Below, one piece after another: positions 21,730 to 32,256 of a stretch of 64,000 nt of DNA. A program made the position numbers and the translations under genes. The notes under the pieces are model-generated. The model made no database searches and was not told where the DNA came from. It saw only the letters and a list, made by a program, of their open reading frames with translations. Each line of letters starts with the position of its first letter. Position 1 is the stretch's first letter. The stretch is from Heracleum sosnowskyi. Its lineage: Eukaryota; Streptophyta; Magnoliopsida; Apiales; Apiaceae. Location of the stretch: NCBI GenBank assembly GCA_030848705.1, contig CM061243.1, forward strand, positions 112,926,674-112,990,673, written 5' to 3'.

Positions 21730-24213
21730 ATGGCTGCTGAGTTTGTTGTTGAACGTTTTAATAATTACGTTGGCTATTGTGATCCCCTTAAGTGTTCTGT
21801 TGAATGTTTTAGGCCGTGGATTCGATTTTTAAATGAACAATCAATTGTTAGCTATGCTATCACTGCTTCTGTTGATTTAAAGATTGAACCCCTTCGTCTA
21901 TTATGCTTAACTGCTGTTGTTGCTGAAGATATGCAATCTTTCACGTTCAATATTTCTGATGCTCAATACACAGTAACTAAGGAGATCTTTTGTCAAGTAC
22001 TTCATTTTCCACTTGATAATCTTGTTGGATTCCCTACTGATGACGAGTTAGTTCAATTTTTCTCTAGTATTGATTACCAAGGAAATATTGTTCTTCCTCG
22101 TCTGAATAAGGGTAATCTAGCATGTGAGTGGGATTTGTTCTTTGACTGCCTAGCCAAAGTTTTTAGTAATTCTATCAAAAACAACTTTCCGGTCATCACT
22201 TCTGTCTTACAAAACATTGCCTATGCTGCTGTTTTCAACCTAAGATTGGACATAGGAACTCTTGTGTGGGATCTATTGATAAGGAGGATTTTCAATTACA
22301 CTAGAGATATTGAGAATGGAAAGAAAGTTAGATGTTTTTATTCTCGTTTTCTTTCTCTAGTGTTGGATCATGTTCTTTCTGATGAACATAAAACACTTTT
22401 TCAAAACACTCCTTTTCAAGTCCCCGCACACACTAATCCTTCCATATATTCAACTTTGTCCACCAGTTCCAGGTCTGGAAGGAGACCCGTAGTTCCACAA
22501 TCATATCTGCGAGAGATTCTGCAACCACAGTTACCTCTTCTCTTTATTGAACATCCAGTGGTTGGATCCTCGTCAGCAGGAACTTCAATGGTGCCTCCTA
22601 ACACCATGGCACTTCAGGTAATATATCCTCTCTCAACTGCTCCACTAACCCAAGAGGTTCTTAGGATTGACCAAGGGATTGTAGAACCACAATCTCTGTC
22701 CCCGGTCATAGAGCTACACACAGAGTCAAATCCATTGACCGCTCCCCTAGAACAACCAGCTACAACAAGATTGAGAGAACAACTTGAAGTAGATTTTAAT
22801 GTGAGTGATCCCACAGCTCTGCCTCCTCCACTAAAGAAGAGAAGAACACTCCTTGAGGCATCTGTAAGCCAGTCTGTATCCTCCCAAAAGGATATGGATT
22901 CTCAAAAGGCCAATGAAAAGTTACTAGAGACATCCTCTCAACAGGATGAATCTATTGAATTTCACCATCATGCCTTGGCATTCTGTACAGAGTCAAGCAC
23001 TCTCCCATTAATCACAATGGGAGCAAATACTTCTGAAACTATCGTAGAGACTCATGCACAGGACACTCTGAGAGGAGAGCACATAGGAATGCTTGTTGAA
23101 ACAGTGCCTACCATTGTCACGGTAGAAGAGCCTTCACAGGCTTCAGAGAGAAAATCCGGTTCTTTGCCCACTATAACAGAACCATTTTCTCCCCTCCCAG
23201 AGGGAACATCTCTGGCTCCCCTAAGGGATTCTTCACTCGCAGTTTTAACTGGAGAAAGTGAAGGGCAACATGGTAAGTCCATCCCTGAAGCAATTCAGTT
23301 TTCAATTTCGGATGAATTTTTGGACTTTACCATGGATTGGGATTCGCGAACTCCCATTGCACCACCAGTGACCTCTCAAGAAGGGGCTATGGTGATTTTT
23401 TCTGCAGGTACTTCAACTCCAAACAAGGATGGACAGCTAGTGGGTAGTTCTGAGAGACAAACACAGAGCGATACACAAGCATGTGAGGTGAGTGAAACAC
23501 CATCGAGAGAAATTGAGATGAGTGCACACAATGACACATACACTGCTTCGTTATTGGCTCAAATATCTGGTCTGCAGAAACAACTTCAAGAGACCCAGGC
23601 TGAAAAAGAAATTCTTAAGGCACAAGTGGTTGAACAGTCTTCTTCTTCCACCTCTATAACTAATCAGCTGGGTCATATTAGAGATGACATACAAGGAGTG
23701 AAGGTCACATTGATCCCCAAGATGAATGATGTTCAAGAATCACAGGTATTAATGGCTTCGGATATGTCAGAGCTGCTGGTTTCTAATGCTGAGATCAAAG
23801 AGGCTGTCAAGCAGATTCCTATTATTTCAACTAGGGTAGACTCAATTCAGGATACTATTGATGAAAATCAGTACTTCAATGATGAGAGGTTTGCCAAACT
23901 TGAAGGCGAGATGCAACATCTGAACGAGGGCATGAAACATCTGTATAACATGATCAAGAACTCACATCAACCCAATACTGAACAGAAGAAATTCTTCGAG
24001 GGTGATGATGATGAAGAGGGCAATGATGACAAGGATAAAGCAGGAGGAGAAGGAAGTAGGAAGGAGGATCCTAAGGCTGATAAAGATAAATCTGTAGAGG
24101 ATTCCTCAACTAAGGGGGGAGAATGTGGAGAATGTGGAGAAACAGAAAGGAGGAGAAGCTGGAGGTTCTGGTTCTGTAAAGGACAAAGGGAAGCAGAAGT
24201 TAACTTTTTCTGA
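21730..24213 (+). CDS. Third ORF of element B, env-like/coiled-coil protein (N-terminal part)
   Basis: The frame is open from 21601, but the first ATG in reasonable context is at 21730 (MAAEFVVERF), giving about 827 codons. Residues 1-190 form a compact domain rich in aromatic and hydrophobic residues (W-I-R-F-L-N, FFDCLAKVF, VWDLLIRRIFNYT). About 230-590 is Ser/Thr/Pro/Glu-rich and low complexity. About 600-740 looks coiled-coil (ISGLQKQLQETQAEKEIL and heptad-like repeats). The end is Asp/Glu/Lys-rich. Position after pol plus a coiled coil fits the env-like extra ORF of Sireviruses. I see no signal peptide or convincing membrane segment from the chosen start. The frame appears shifted near 24113-24125, where the following ORF takes over. 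Confidence 0.6.
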   Translation: MAAEFVVERFNNYVGYCDPLKCSVECFRPWIRFLNEQSIVSYAITASVDLKIEPLRLLCLTAVVAEDMQSFTFNISDAQYTVTKEIFCQVLHFPLDNLVGFPTDDELVQFFSSIDYQGNIVLPRLNKGNLACEWDLFFDCLAKVFSNSIKNNFPVITSVLQNIAYAAVFNLRLDIGTLVWDLLIRRIFNYTRDIENGKKVRCFYSRFLSLVLDHVLSDEHKTLFQNTPFQVPAHTNPSIYSTLSTSSRSGRRPVVPQSYLREILQPQLPLLFIEHPVVGSSSAGTSMVPPNTMALQVIYPLSTAPLTQEVLRIDQGIVEPQSLSPVIELHTESNPLTAPLEQPATTRLREQLEVDFNVSDPTALPPPLKKRRTLLEASVSQSVSSQKDMDSQKANEKLLETSSQQDESIEFHHHALAFCTESSTLPLITMGANTSETIVETHAQDTLRGEHIGMLVETVPTIVTVEEPSQASERKSGSLPTITEPFSPLPEGTSLAPLRDSSLAVLTGESEGQHGKSIPEAIQFSISDEFLDFTMDWDSRTPIAPPVTSQEGAMVIFSAGTSTPNKDGQLVGSSERQTQSDTQACEVSETPSREIEMSAHNDTYTASLLAQISGLQKQLQETQAEKEILKAQVVEQSSSSTSITNQLGHIRDDIQGVKVTLIPKMNDVQESQVLMASDMSELLVSNAEIKEAVKQIPIISTRVDSIQDTIDENQYFNDERFAKLEGEMQHLNEGMKHLYNMIKNSHQPNTEQKKFFEGDDDEEGNDDKDKAGGEGSRKEDPKADKDKSVEDSSTKGGECGECGETERRRSWRFWFCKGQREAEVNFF

Positions 24214-25141
24214 TGCTGACTACTATCAAGGTGAACAGGGAGATTTTGAAAATATTGAATCTGAAGAAAACCCTGAAGATATCTTTGGTGAAGTGGAGGT
24301 TGAAGGAGAGGCTGACTATGCTGACTGGGAAGATGAACCTGAAGTGGATCCTGCCTTTGAAGCTGAGCTGTTAAGACAGAAAGTTGATCTGAAGAGAAGA
24401 GAGGAGGAGAATGCTAAAGTATCTGACATCATCTCAAAGCATCTAGTTATCCAAAAAGCTGAACATCAAGAAAAGCAACGGCTTCATGATATAAAGGTCA
24501 AGGACAGGAAGTTATATGTGAGGCTGAAGCTTGGAGAAGAATGGGATAGAGCTAGAGAGATGTTCTCACATTCGACAGGGTCAGAAAATGATGGAAAGTT
24601 TCTTAGCATGTTGGAAAGGTATAGAAAGGTCAATCCAGACAACTCAATCTATATGAAAGCTCTTCATGCGGAGATTTCAAGAATTACTACTGGATATGAC
24701 AGAGTCAGAGAGGAGTTGAAGATCTACATCTACACTCATAATGAGGGAACGTTCATAGTTTCTCTCAATCTTCTGGAAAGTAGAACTCTCTCTGAGCTTT
24801 GGGTGTTCATGACAAAGATTAAAAGGTCTTCACCTCTATGTGAGCTGTTGCATGATCAGCTTAGAGATTTTGCCATGAAAGCTAGTCCTCAAGTTGTGGA
24901 TGTGCCATATGAAGTTAAATTTTATAAAGGAAGGGCACTTCAAACTTGTGGTGTGGATCCCATCTCCTTGAAAGATTATCCTGCCAAGCATCTTGTCTAT
25001 ATGGAGAACATGTTGAGGACAACAGGGTTTTCTACACAAGAAAAGAAAGAAGTTGCTGATTTGATTCAAGACTATTGCATTGCCAATATCAAGAGATATC
25101 ATCAAATGAAGAATAGGCTGAAGAAGTACAGGATACAATAG
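24125..25141 (+). pseudogene. Probable C-terminal part of the third ORF, in the +1 frame
   Basis: This 338-codon frame overlaps the end of the preceding ORF. It starts acidic and Gly/Glu-rich, then has a helical, charged stretch (LRQKVDLKRREEENAKV) and a folded-looking region with conserved-type W, F and Y residues (ELWVFMTKIK, DFAMKASPQVVDVPYEV). Both frames have similar composition at the switch, and a run of six G lies at 24113-24120, so a one-base indel splitting one original protein is the simplest reading. A separate ORF or programmed frameshift is possible. It ends exactly where the duplicated target gag begins (25135), so its natural C-terminus may be lost. Confidence 0.5.
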
Positions 25142-25455
25142 TCTTGATGTTGTCATGTCCAACAGAGTGATTGCATGCAAGTCTGCAAAAGAAATCCGGG
25201 ATACTTTGGAAACTCAATGCCAGGGATCTGCATCTGTCAAGAAAAACAGAAGGACTCTTTTAATTCAAGAATATGAACAATTTGATGCAAGACCTGATGA
25301 GAGCCTGACTGATTTATATGATAGATTTCTGACACTCCTGAACAATCTATCTTTAGTTGGAAAGGAATATGTTTCTGAAGATTCAAATACCAAGTTTCTG
25401 AGAGCTTTACCAGAAGAATGGGATACTCAAACTTCAATCATTAGACATCAGTATG
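25135..25455 (+). repeat. Second copy of element A gag segment (duplicate of 13450-13770)
   Basis: The 321 bases repeat 13450-13770 at a constant offset of 11685, with one substitution (13561 G to 25246 A). The duplication runs on without a break into the LTR, giving a direct repeat of 1774 bp in all. The left junction shares only ACAATA with the ORF it interrupts. This is target DNA sitting between the internal region of element B and its downstream LTR, where a polypurine tract should be. Confidence 0.92.
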
Positions 25456-26908
25456 TGAAAGGCATATGTTTAGGCCTGTTAATATTCCGAGGAAACAACT
25501 TAAGTTAAACAAGTATGTAATAAGTAAATAATAAGTTAATATGTCACAGGAATCTCAGAGAGTTTTATCTGTCAAGAGAATGGAGAACCAAAGTCATCTA
25601 CAGACTTGAAGTTATTCTACATTGAAAGAAGTTCAATTTATTGTTCAAGCCTCAGTGAAGTATTCAAGAAAGTGGATCTACTACAGTGACAGAGATTTCC
25701 AGTTGGTGACAGAAGAAGTACAGGATACAGAGTTTATTCAGAGCTAAAGAAAAGAAGCCACAGCTTTAAATGTTTTAAAGATGAAGAATTATCATTGAAG
25801 TCAGTTATTCATGAAACCAGACAGTGCATCGAATGACGACATCAATCAGTGGAATTGGATCATCTATATTCAGTGGTTTTCAGGAGAAAGAGGAATCTTG
25901 GTTTTTAAAAGAAATTCCTTTTATGTTAAATTAATTAATAATTTAATTCTGTAAGAATTAAATTATTTATTAATTTAACTAATTTAGTAGGCTAAATTAT
26001 TTATTAAATTAATTCTATAAAAGAATTAAGTTAATCTTTAATTTAATCTTTCAAGATAAATTAAAAGGATTTTCTTTAGAATCAGCTGGTATGACCTATT
26101 TAATAAACTCGGTATGACCTCTTACAAAAGCTCGGTATGACCTCTTTGAATAGCTCGGTATGACCTATTCCTAGGTTCTACTGACTCATTTAAAAGGTCA
26201 TACTAAGTCATTGTTAAAGGTGATACAGATTTGCTTTTCAGGTTCTACTAATTAGTTGGTAGAAAAACTCCAGGTCATACCGAACTTACTGTGCAGGTCA
26301 TACTGATGAAGCTAGGTTCTACCGAGCTTTATATGTCAGGTCATACAAGTGTATGAATTGTTTTATTAAATCTTTTGATTTAATAAACAGGTCATACAAG
26401 GCTAATTGCAATTGTATTAAAGACATGGCAGTACAGACAGAAGAAACCAGTTAATCAAAAACAAAGACACAGAAGCATTTACTCTCAAGAACAGAAGAAG
26501 CATTTAATCTCATTTCTTCTCAAGCAATTAATTCTAGTTTGTATTGTTAAATCCAAACCACTAGAAGTTGATTACTTGTATTGGTTTGATTATCTAGCGG
26601 ATTTTTATCCCTAGAATTTATCTCGAACTTGCTTTTAGCATTCGATCTTTTTATTACAAATATTAGAAGAGTTCATGTCGAATTTATTCTAAATTTGTAT
26701 TAATTAGTTTGAGATAAATACTTTGTAATCCTTATTGTATTTGCAACACCCTTCAAGTTTAATATAGGTTATATTTAACTTGAATCTTGTTTCATTTATA
26801 TTCCGCATTAATTTGTTCTAAATTGTTAAATTATTCAAAGAACAAATTTCGATAAAACGGTATAGTTTGTATTCAACCCCCCTTCTACAAACTTATCAGG
26901 ACCTAACA
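25456..26908 (+). repeat. 3' LTR of copia element B
   Basis: TGAAAGGCAT to ACCTAACA, 1453 bp, colinear with 13771-15223 with seven substitutions counted by eye. It is flanked on both sides by GTATG. It is not preceded by a polypurine tract, so it was probably not created as the 3' end of the internal region now beside it. Confidence 0.9.
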
Positions 26909-26913
26909 GTATG

Positions 26914-27785
26914 ATCTCGACACTGTGTCTCTTGATGAAGTCTATGGAATGCTAAGAACTCATGATCTTGAGGTTCAACAGAAAAAGAATAAGAAAGGCA
27001 ACAAGGCAAAGACCATTGCCTTGAATGTAGAGGCTAAATCAAAAGGAAAAGCTATGGAGGTCTCTAGAAGGAAATCAAGAATAGTTGAGTCAGATCCTGA
27101 TGACTCTTCATCAGATACTGATGGCAATCCTGATGCCAATACTGATGATGACTCTTCTGACTCGGACATGGAAGAGATGGTTGATATGATTGTCATAGGC
27201 TTCAAAAAAATGAAGTTCAGGAAGGCTAGAAGACAAGGCAACTTCCAGAAAAGGACCTTCAATGCAGACAAAGACAAGTATATCAAAAAGGACAGCAAGG
27301 GTAGCAAATTTGACAAGTCAAAGGTTAGATGCTACAAGTGTAATGGTATGGGACACTTTTCTAATGAGTGCAAGAAGACAAAGGCACTCATCACATCAAA
27401 CAAGGATTAGATGGACTCTTCCTCAGAATCTGATACTGAGGTGGTCAACTATGCCCTAATGGCCAACACTGATGATACTGTTATTCCTGATGATAAGGTA
27501 CTAAATACTGTCTTTCATTTTGATACTGATAATGCTTCTGAGTTAAGACGTTTTCTAAAGTCATTGCATATTAGCTTTAGAAGTCAAACTGCTGAAAATA
27601 CTAGAATCTTATCTGAGATGTCTGAACTTAGGAAAATGAATGAGAATTTAGAAGCTGAATTTTCTCTTATGCAAAAAGTACAGATAGAATGTAATAATGC
27701 TAAACACATGTACTTAGAGATGAAATTTAAATGTACTGCTCTTGAAAAGGAACTTGAATATGCTAATGAGAAAATCAGAACCTAG
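26914..27785 (+). pseudogene. Element A gag, middle part
   Basis: This continues the frame broken at 13770. It has the SLDEVYGMLRTHDLE block, a basic linker, an acidic stretch (about 27090-27175) and a CCHC zinc knuckle (CYKCNGMGHFSNEC, about 27331-27372). A TAG at 27408-27410 interrupts it. The same frame goes on as a helical, heptad-like segment to a second stop at 27785. Extended, coiled-coil-rich Gag proteins are typical of the Sirevirus lineage. The two stops show that element A is older and inactive compared with B. Confidence 0.8.
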
Positions 27786-28703
27786 ACAGACTCTGGTAGA
27801 AAATTTCATGAGATTAATACCTCTAAGAATTGAAAAGAGTGTCTAGGGTATAAGTCAGATGAAGATAAGAAGTTGAAAGAGAAAATTGTTGTTGATGAGA
27901 CAGTAAGTCCAAAAACCTATAGACATGTTATAGACAAAACCAAATCTAAGATTACTCATGTTAATTTTTTTTTTTGGTAAGGATTCCAATTCAACTTTTG
28001 AAAAGGGATCTTCTTCTGTTCAAAGTGTTAAACTTATTAAGTCTAAACCTGTCATGAGTAAATTTACTAAGAATGTAGGTTTACTGTCTCAGAAACAACT
28101 CAATGATAAGATCTGTGAAGTTACAGATAAAAAGAAGGAACCAAGTGTCAAAAGAAACAGGAATGGTAAAATTGGGATCAATAAAGAAAATGGTTATAAA
28201 TATGTCCCAAATGCACCTAGAAAATGTTGTTTTAACTGTGGTAACTCTAATCATCTTGCTATTGATTGCAAAAAAAGTTTAAAAAAAATTACTGAAATTC
28301 CTATTTCTGATGTCAGGAGTAGATCAGTATTTTATAAACCACAGAAGTCCTGTTTTCATTGTGGTAGTATATGGCATTCGATTTATACTTGTGCAGAATA
28401 CCATTACTTGTACTATAACTTTTATGATCCATTGCCTAAGTTTAATAAAAGTACAAAGTCTGATAAAATTGAGAATGTCAATGTGAAGCATGCTTTTGTT
28501 AATACTGAAACTGACAAAGCAAATCCTGATGGAGTTAATCCTGTCAGGACTGCTAAAGTCAGAAAATCTTCTGCTGCTAAAATTAATAAAATGCATGGAA
28601 AAGGAACCCAATGGGTTCCTAAACATTCTAACTAGTGTTTTTAACATTCTGATTGCAGGGTAAAAAGAAAAATGTGTTAGTCATGGATAGTGGATGTTCA
28701 GTA
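27786..28703 (+). pseudogene. Element A gag C-terminus and start of protease, truncated
   Basis: After a frameshift around a T-run near 27966, the frame 27958-28635 encodes two more zinc-knuckle-like motifs (CCFNCGNSNHLAIDC and CFHCGSIWHSIYTC) and a QWVPKH tail. The tail is equivalent to QFWAPKK in element B. The protease start follows at about 28660-28700 (VMDSGCS). Homology ends abruptly at about 28703, so integrase, RT, RNase H and the 3' LTR of element A are missing. The cause of the truncation is not visible. Confidence 0.75.
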
Positions 28704-29089
28704 ATAGAAATTCGTAGCTAACTGTTGGGCTCTGTTTTTGGACTGATACAGCTGGGTTTTGATATCAAGGCCACTTCTAAAATAAATCTCTTCTCATAAG
28801 CTTTTCGTGACATGTTGAATTAAATAACGTAGACTACGCAAGCTACCCAGAGAATCAGACTTATAAAACTCCAGTTATTTCCCAAACAACGTAGACTGCG
28901 CAAGCTACCCAGAGAATCCGAATTTTAATCAAAATAATCTTCCACCCTTGATATTTAAGCTCCAAGCCTTCTTTTATTAAAACTCCTTGATACCTACAAT
29001 AAAATAGTATAATTTATTAAATAAAATTCCAAATAAATACAAAATAACTTGAATATAGGGACAATATTAAGATAAAACTTACGCTTATC
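28704..29089. other. Unassigned sequence with a short direct repeat
   Basis: No gene is recognised. A block of about 30 bases containing CGCAAGCTACCCAGAGAATC occurs twice, near 28827-28857 and 28889-28919. It may belong to whatever sequence truncated element A. Confidence 0.4.
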
Positions 29090-29437
29090 AGTAATGAAAA
29101 ATAGAAAAGGAAACATGTTTTAGTTAAAAATGGTAATTGTCCGTGATATAGTAGGCATATTAAAATAGGTAAATTTTTTTAAATAATTAAAAGTATTAAA
29201 GTAATTTTAAAATAAATAAGTAAGGGTTTCCCGTGATATTTTTGGAATATGAGAGGTTTTAGTAAGGAAAAATAGAAAATATAACATATTTTAGTTCAAA
29301 AAGTTAATTGTCCGTGATATATTTGGAAAAAAGGGGACTTTGTTAGAGAAATAGAATAAGTAGTTGAATAAGATAATTAGTTATAAATAGGAACATGTTT
29401 TAGTTGAAAAAGATAATTGTCCGTGATATTTCACACT
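29090..29437 (-). mobile_element. Inverted fragment of the Helitron-like satellite
   Basis: Read on the minus strand it shows the landmarks of arrays I and II: AAATATCACGGACAATTA, AACTAAAACATGTT and TTTCTATTTTTCCTTACTAAAACC. About three satellite units are present. Neither a TATTATTAAAG start nor a CTAG-T end is visible, so it is only an internal piece. Confidence 0.6.
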
Positions 29438-30283
29438 TCTGATGTCATTTCTTTGGTATTCAATATCTTCTACATGAATAAGCACTACACCTATGTCTGA
29501 AATGATAAAAAATGAATATTGAATAATTTGTAGCAAGTAATGATCGGTAGCATATTTTAGACTAAAAATGAAGTGTTTAAAGTTACAATTTAATACCGAC
29601 AAGAATAATATTATTGTTAGCGTTGGTCATAATTATTGGCCATTAGCACAAGTCAAATTTGAGGGCGAGGGATTAAGCTACCATGCAGACAATCAAGGAT
29701 CTTGCTGTTTTTACCAAATACAAAGGTCTTGTTCGTATCGATTGATTTTTAAAAAGGTTGCGCTAGAAAAAAGTCAAAATTAAAATTAAAATTCATACAA
29801 ATCCAAGTAATCATACTCACTATTTTTGTGATGAATGTTACCTTATTTTCACTAATTTTATAATAATTTAATTTGTTCCCCAATTTTTTACTAGTTTGTA
29901 GATTTACTTGAAAAATTAAATAAAAAAATAAAAAGAAGTCAACATCTACTTATATATTTGAAATGGCGTTTAGGGGCAATTAAATGGTTGTGAAACCTTC
30001 TAAATAGATAAGGTGTTGTGTGTTGTGCATATATACTCGCACTCACCCTCTACATGCACACTTATTCACCTCACCTTCTTCATGTAGCACATCACCTCCC
30101 CCTATTTAACTCTACAAACAACTCCTACTTCCTTCCCAAAATCAAAACCATTTTACACGGCACCCACCACTCCTCTGCCTAACAAAGAACCAACCCTCCC
30201 TCCCCCCCACAGTCCCACTCCCTCTTGCTTCCCCTACCACTCCCACCGGTGCCTCCCTTTACCGCCCACTCTGTTTCACAACC
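29438..30283. other. Upstream region of the small gene at 30284
   Basis: No convincing coding frame is found. A 71-codon frame at 29571-29783 has no recognisable motif. CATATATA at about 30030 could be a TATA box for the gene at 30284. The 200 bases before the ATG are CT-rich with little A/T bias, as in a plant 5' leader. Confidence 0.4.
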
Positions 30284-30682
30284 ATGTCAACTGTAACTGG
30301 TTATTCCACTACCACTGTTGCCCACTCCCTCCCACCCAGTTCACAAACATTTGAGCTCCAATCGGTTCTTCAACTACCACTACCACCCAGTTCACAAAAC
30401 ATTACTGTTAACCGAATCTCACCCATTATTAACGTTCACGTGGAGGTTAATACGAATACTAACATAAATACCTTCACAGGGACATGGACGACGATTGTAA
30501 CAGCTACTCATCAAACAATCCATGAAGATGGTCAGGCTGATCCGGTCATCGAAATGTTCACATGTATCTGGGATGCGATACAATAGGCTTTTGGTTTCGT
30601 CGGTGGTAAGATTCTAGTAGTTGTGTTGGGGATTGCTGCAATAGTTGGTATAATCTCTGGAGCCCTCAACAAGAAGAAGTAA
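30284..30682 (+). pseudogene. Small Ser/Thr-rich gene with in-frame TAG before a membrane anchor
   Basis: ATG 30284 opens 100 codons rich in Ser, Thr, Pro and Val (MSTVTGYSTTTVA, with two PPSSQ repeats), ending at TAG 30584-30586. The same frame then runs 31 codons without a stop to TAA 30680. It encodes FVGG, a continuous hydrophobic span of about 18 residues (ILVVVLGIAAIVGIISGA) and a basic NKKK tail. That looks like a C-terminal membrane anchor. The upstream leader has a plausible TATA box. Either the TAG is a nonsense mutation, or it is read through, or it is removed by splicing (CAATAG could serve as a 3' splice site). I do not recognise the family. Confidence 0.45.
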
Positions 30683-32032
30683 TGTCCTACTTCAATATGT
30701 TAGTGTTTCGTTCAATTATTCATGTGTTTGTTGTTTTTTGTGTCTATTGCTTATTATGAATCTATTATAAGATGCATGTATTTACCTATTATTTAAAAAA
30801 TGGGGTGCCCAAAATTTATATCCATGGTGTGTGGCCATGCAATAAAATATATAGTAGACTAATTTTACTAAGGAATGAATGTCAAGTTAGTGTAAGGACT
30901 CATGTTAAAATATGTCGCACGGTTAAGTCTAAAGTGAGAAGAGAATTTTTAAGAATATATTGGAGGGTTGTTCATGCCAATCAACTAAGCTAACCCATAA
31001 TATATCCCAAAATAAGATTCTCAATTTCAACAATTACAATAATGTAGTGAGGCTATCTTCCAAATTTCTTATGAAAATAGATAGTTATAATTTACCATTG
31101 CATTTGATCAAGTTCAAAAAAGAAATTAGGAAAAAAGGTGAAGTTGCTAAAGGGGCATGTGAAAAATATGTAGAAAATGAAGCTACTCAAAAAAATTGCT
31201 AAAGAGACATATGAAATTGATGTGAATGTTAAGAAAAACAAGAGACCATATTATTACATTAAAATTGTTTCTTTTTCTTTTGGATCGTGGAGATCAACTT
31301 ATAGATAATGAAAAAAGTTACTTCTTTTATATATATTTAAAGTTCTGAAGGAGATCGGAGATTGAAGCATTTGTTATGGTTATCTTTTGTTTTGATTGAA
31401 GCAAATAGGGCTTTATTTTGTTTTGTATTCCCCCTATATTATGTACTTGGTTTAAATTCTAAGATTGATATTTTGGATATTTCCCTGTATTATGTATTTA
31501 GTCTAAGTTCTTAAGATTGGTTCAATGAATGTATGTCATAAGTTTGGATAGATGCACCACATTTACACTTGAATACTACAACATGCTTGTTTTTGAGTAG
31601 TTGTTTTCTAGACGACAACGGTGTTGGTTTTATAGCATTATTTCACTGTTGTTTTCCTCATATAGCTTTTTCAGTTTCAGGACCAAGTTTGGAAAATCTA
31701 GGGGGAGAGGGAATCTGGCCTCTACTCTTTTTCAATTATTAATTCATTAATTTACCGCGTTTCCTTAATTTTGTAGATTATTAAATAAATGAGAAAATGA
31801 TGCAGAATGGGCATGGAATGGATTAGAAAGAAAGAGAAAGAAAATTATAAATTAATACAAGCCAAACCATATTTTTGAAGCCACCAACCAACTTGGAGCC
31901 AAAACAAATAAAAAATGACAAAATATAATGACAAGGTTTAAGAAAAAGATTGGGTGGATGTGAAGCTCCCAATACTCCGATTAGCTGTAGTGAAGAAGTC
32001 TTCAAAAGAACGTTGAGTGAAGTTCATTATTA
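30683..32032. other. Intergenic, no gene seen
   Basis: AT-rich DNA with only short spurious frames. The first 150 bases may be the 3' UTR of the small gene. Confidence 0.5.
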
Positions 32033-32244
32033 TGTTTAGGCATGAGTAAGTGGTTGATGATTGATAAACTATGAATACAAGAAGGGTTCCATCATAATCA
32101 ATTTCTCTTTAACGTCTGTTACAATATCACATCTGTTTATACAACCGATCCCTAATTGATAACAAAGGAAACTAATATCATAAGTAAACTCTCCCCATTT
32201 CATCAATAATAATAACAAAGGCAATATTTCATATTTTCCTAACA
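32033..32244 (-). repeat. Short LTR (minus strand) with adjacent polypurine tract
   Basis: On the minus strand the segment starts TGTTAGGAAAATATG and ends CATGCCTAAACA (212 bp). It is preceded by the purine run TTTGAGGGGGG (plus-strand positions 32245-32256). That is the order expected at the 3' end of a copia or TRIM element. No second copy or primer-binding site is visible to the right, so only the end remains. Confidence 0.5.
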
Positions 32245-32256
32245 TCCCCCCTCAAA

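Noticed and set aside
22416..23736. Several minus-strand frames of 60-76 codons
   Set aside because: They are shadows of the third ORF of element B, with no motifs or promoters of their own.
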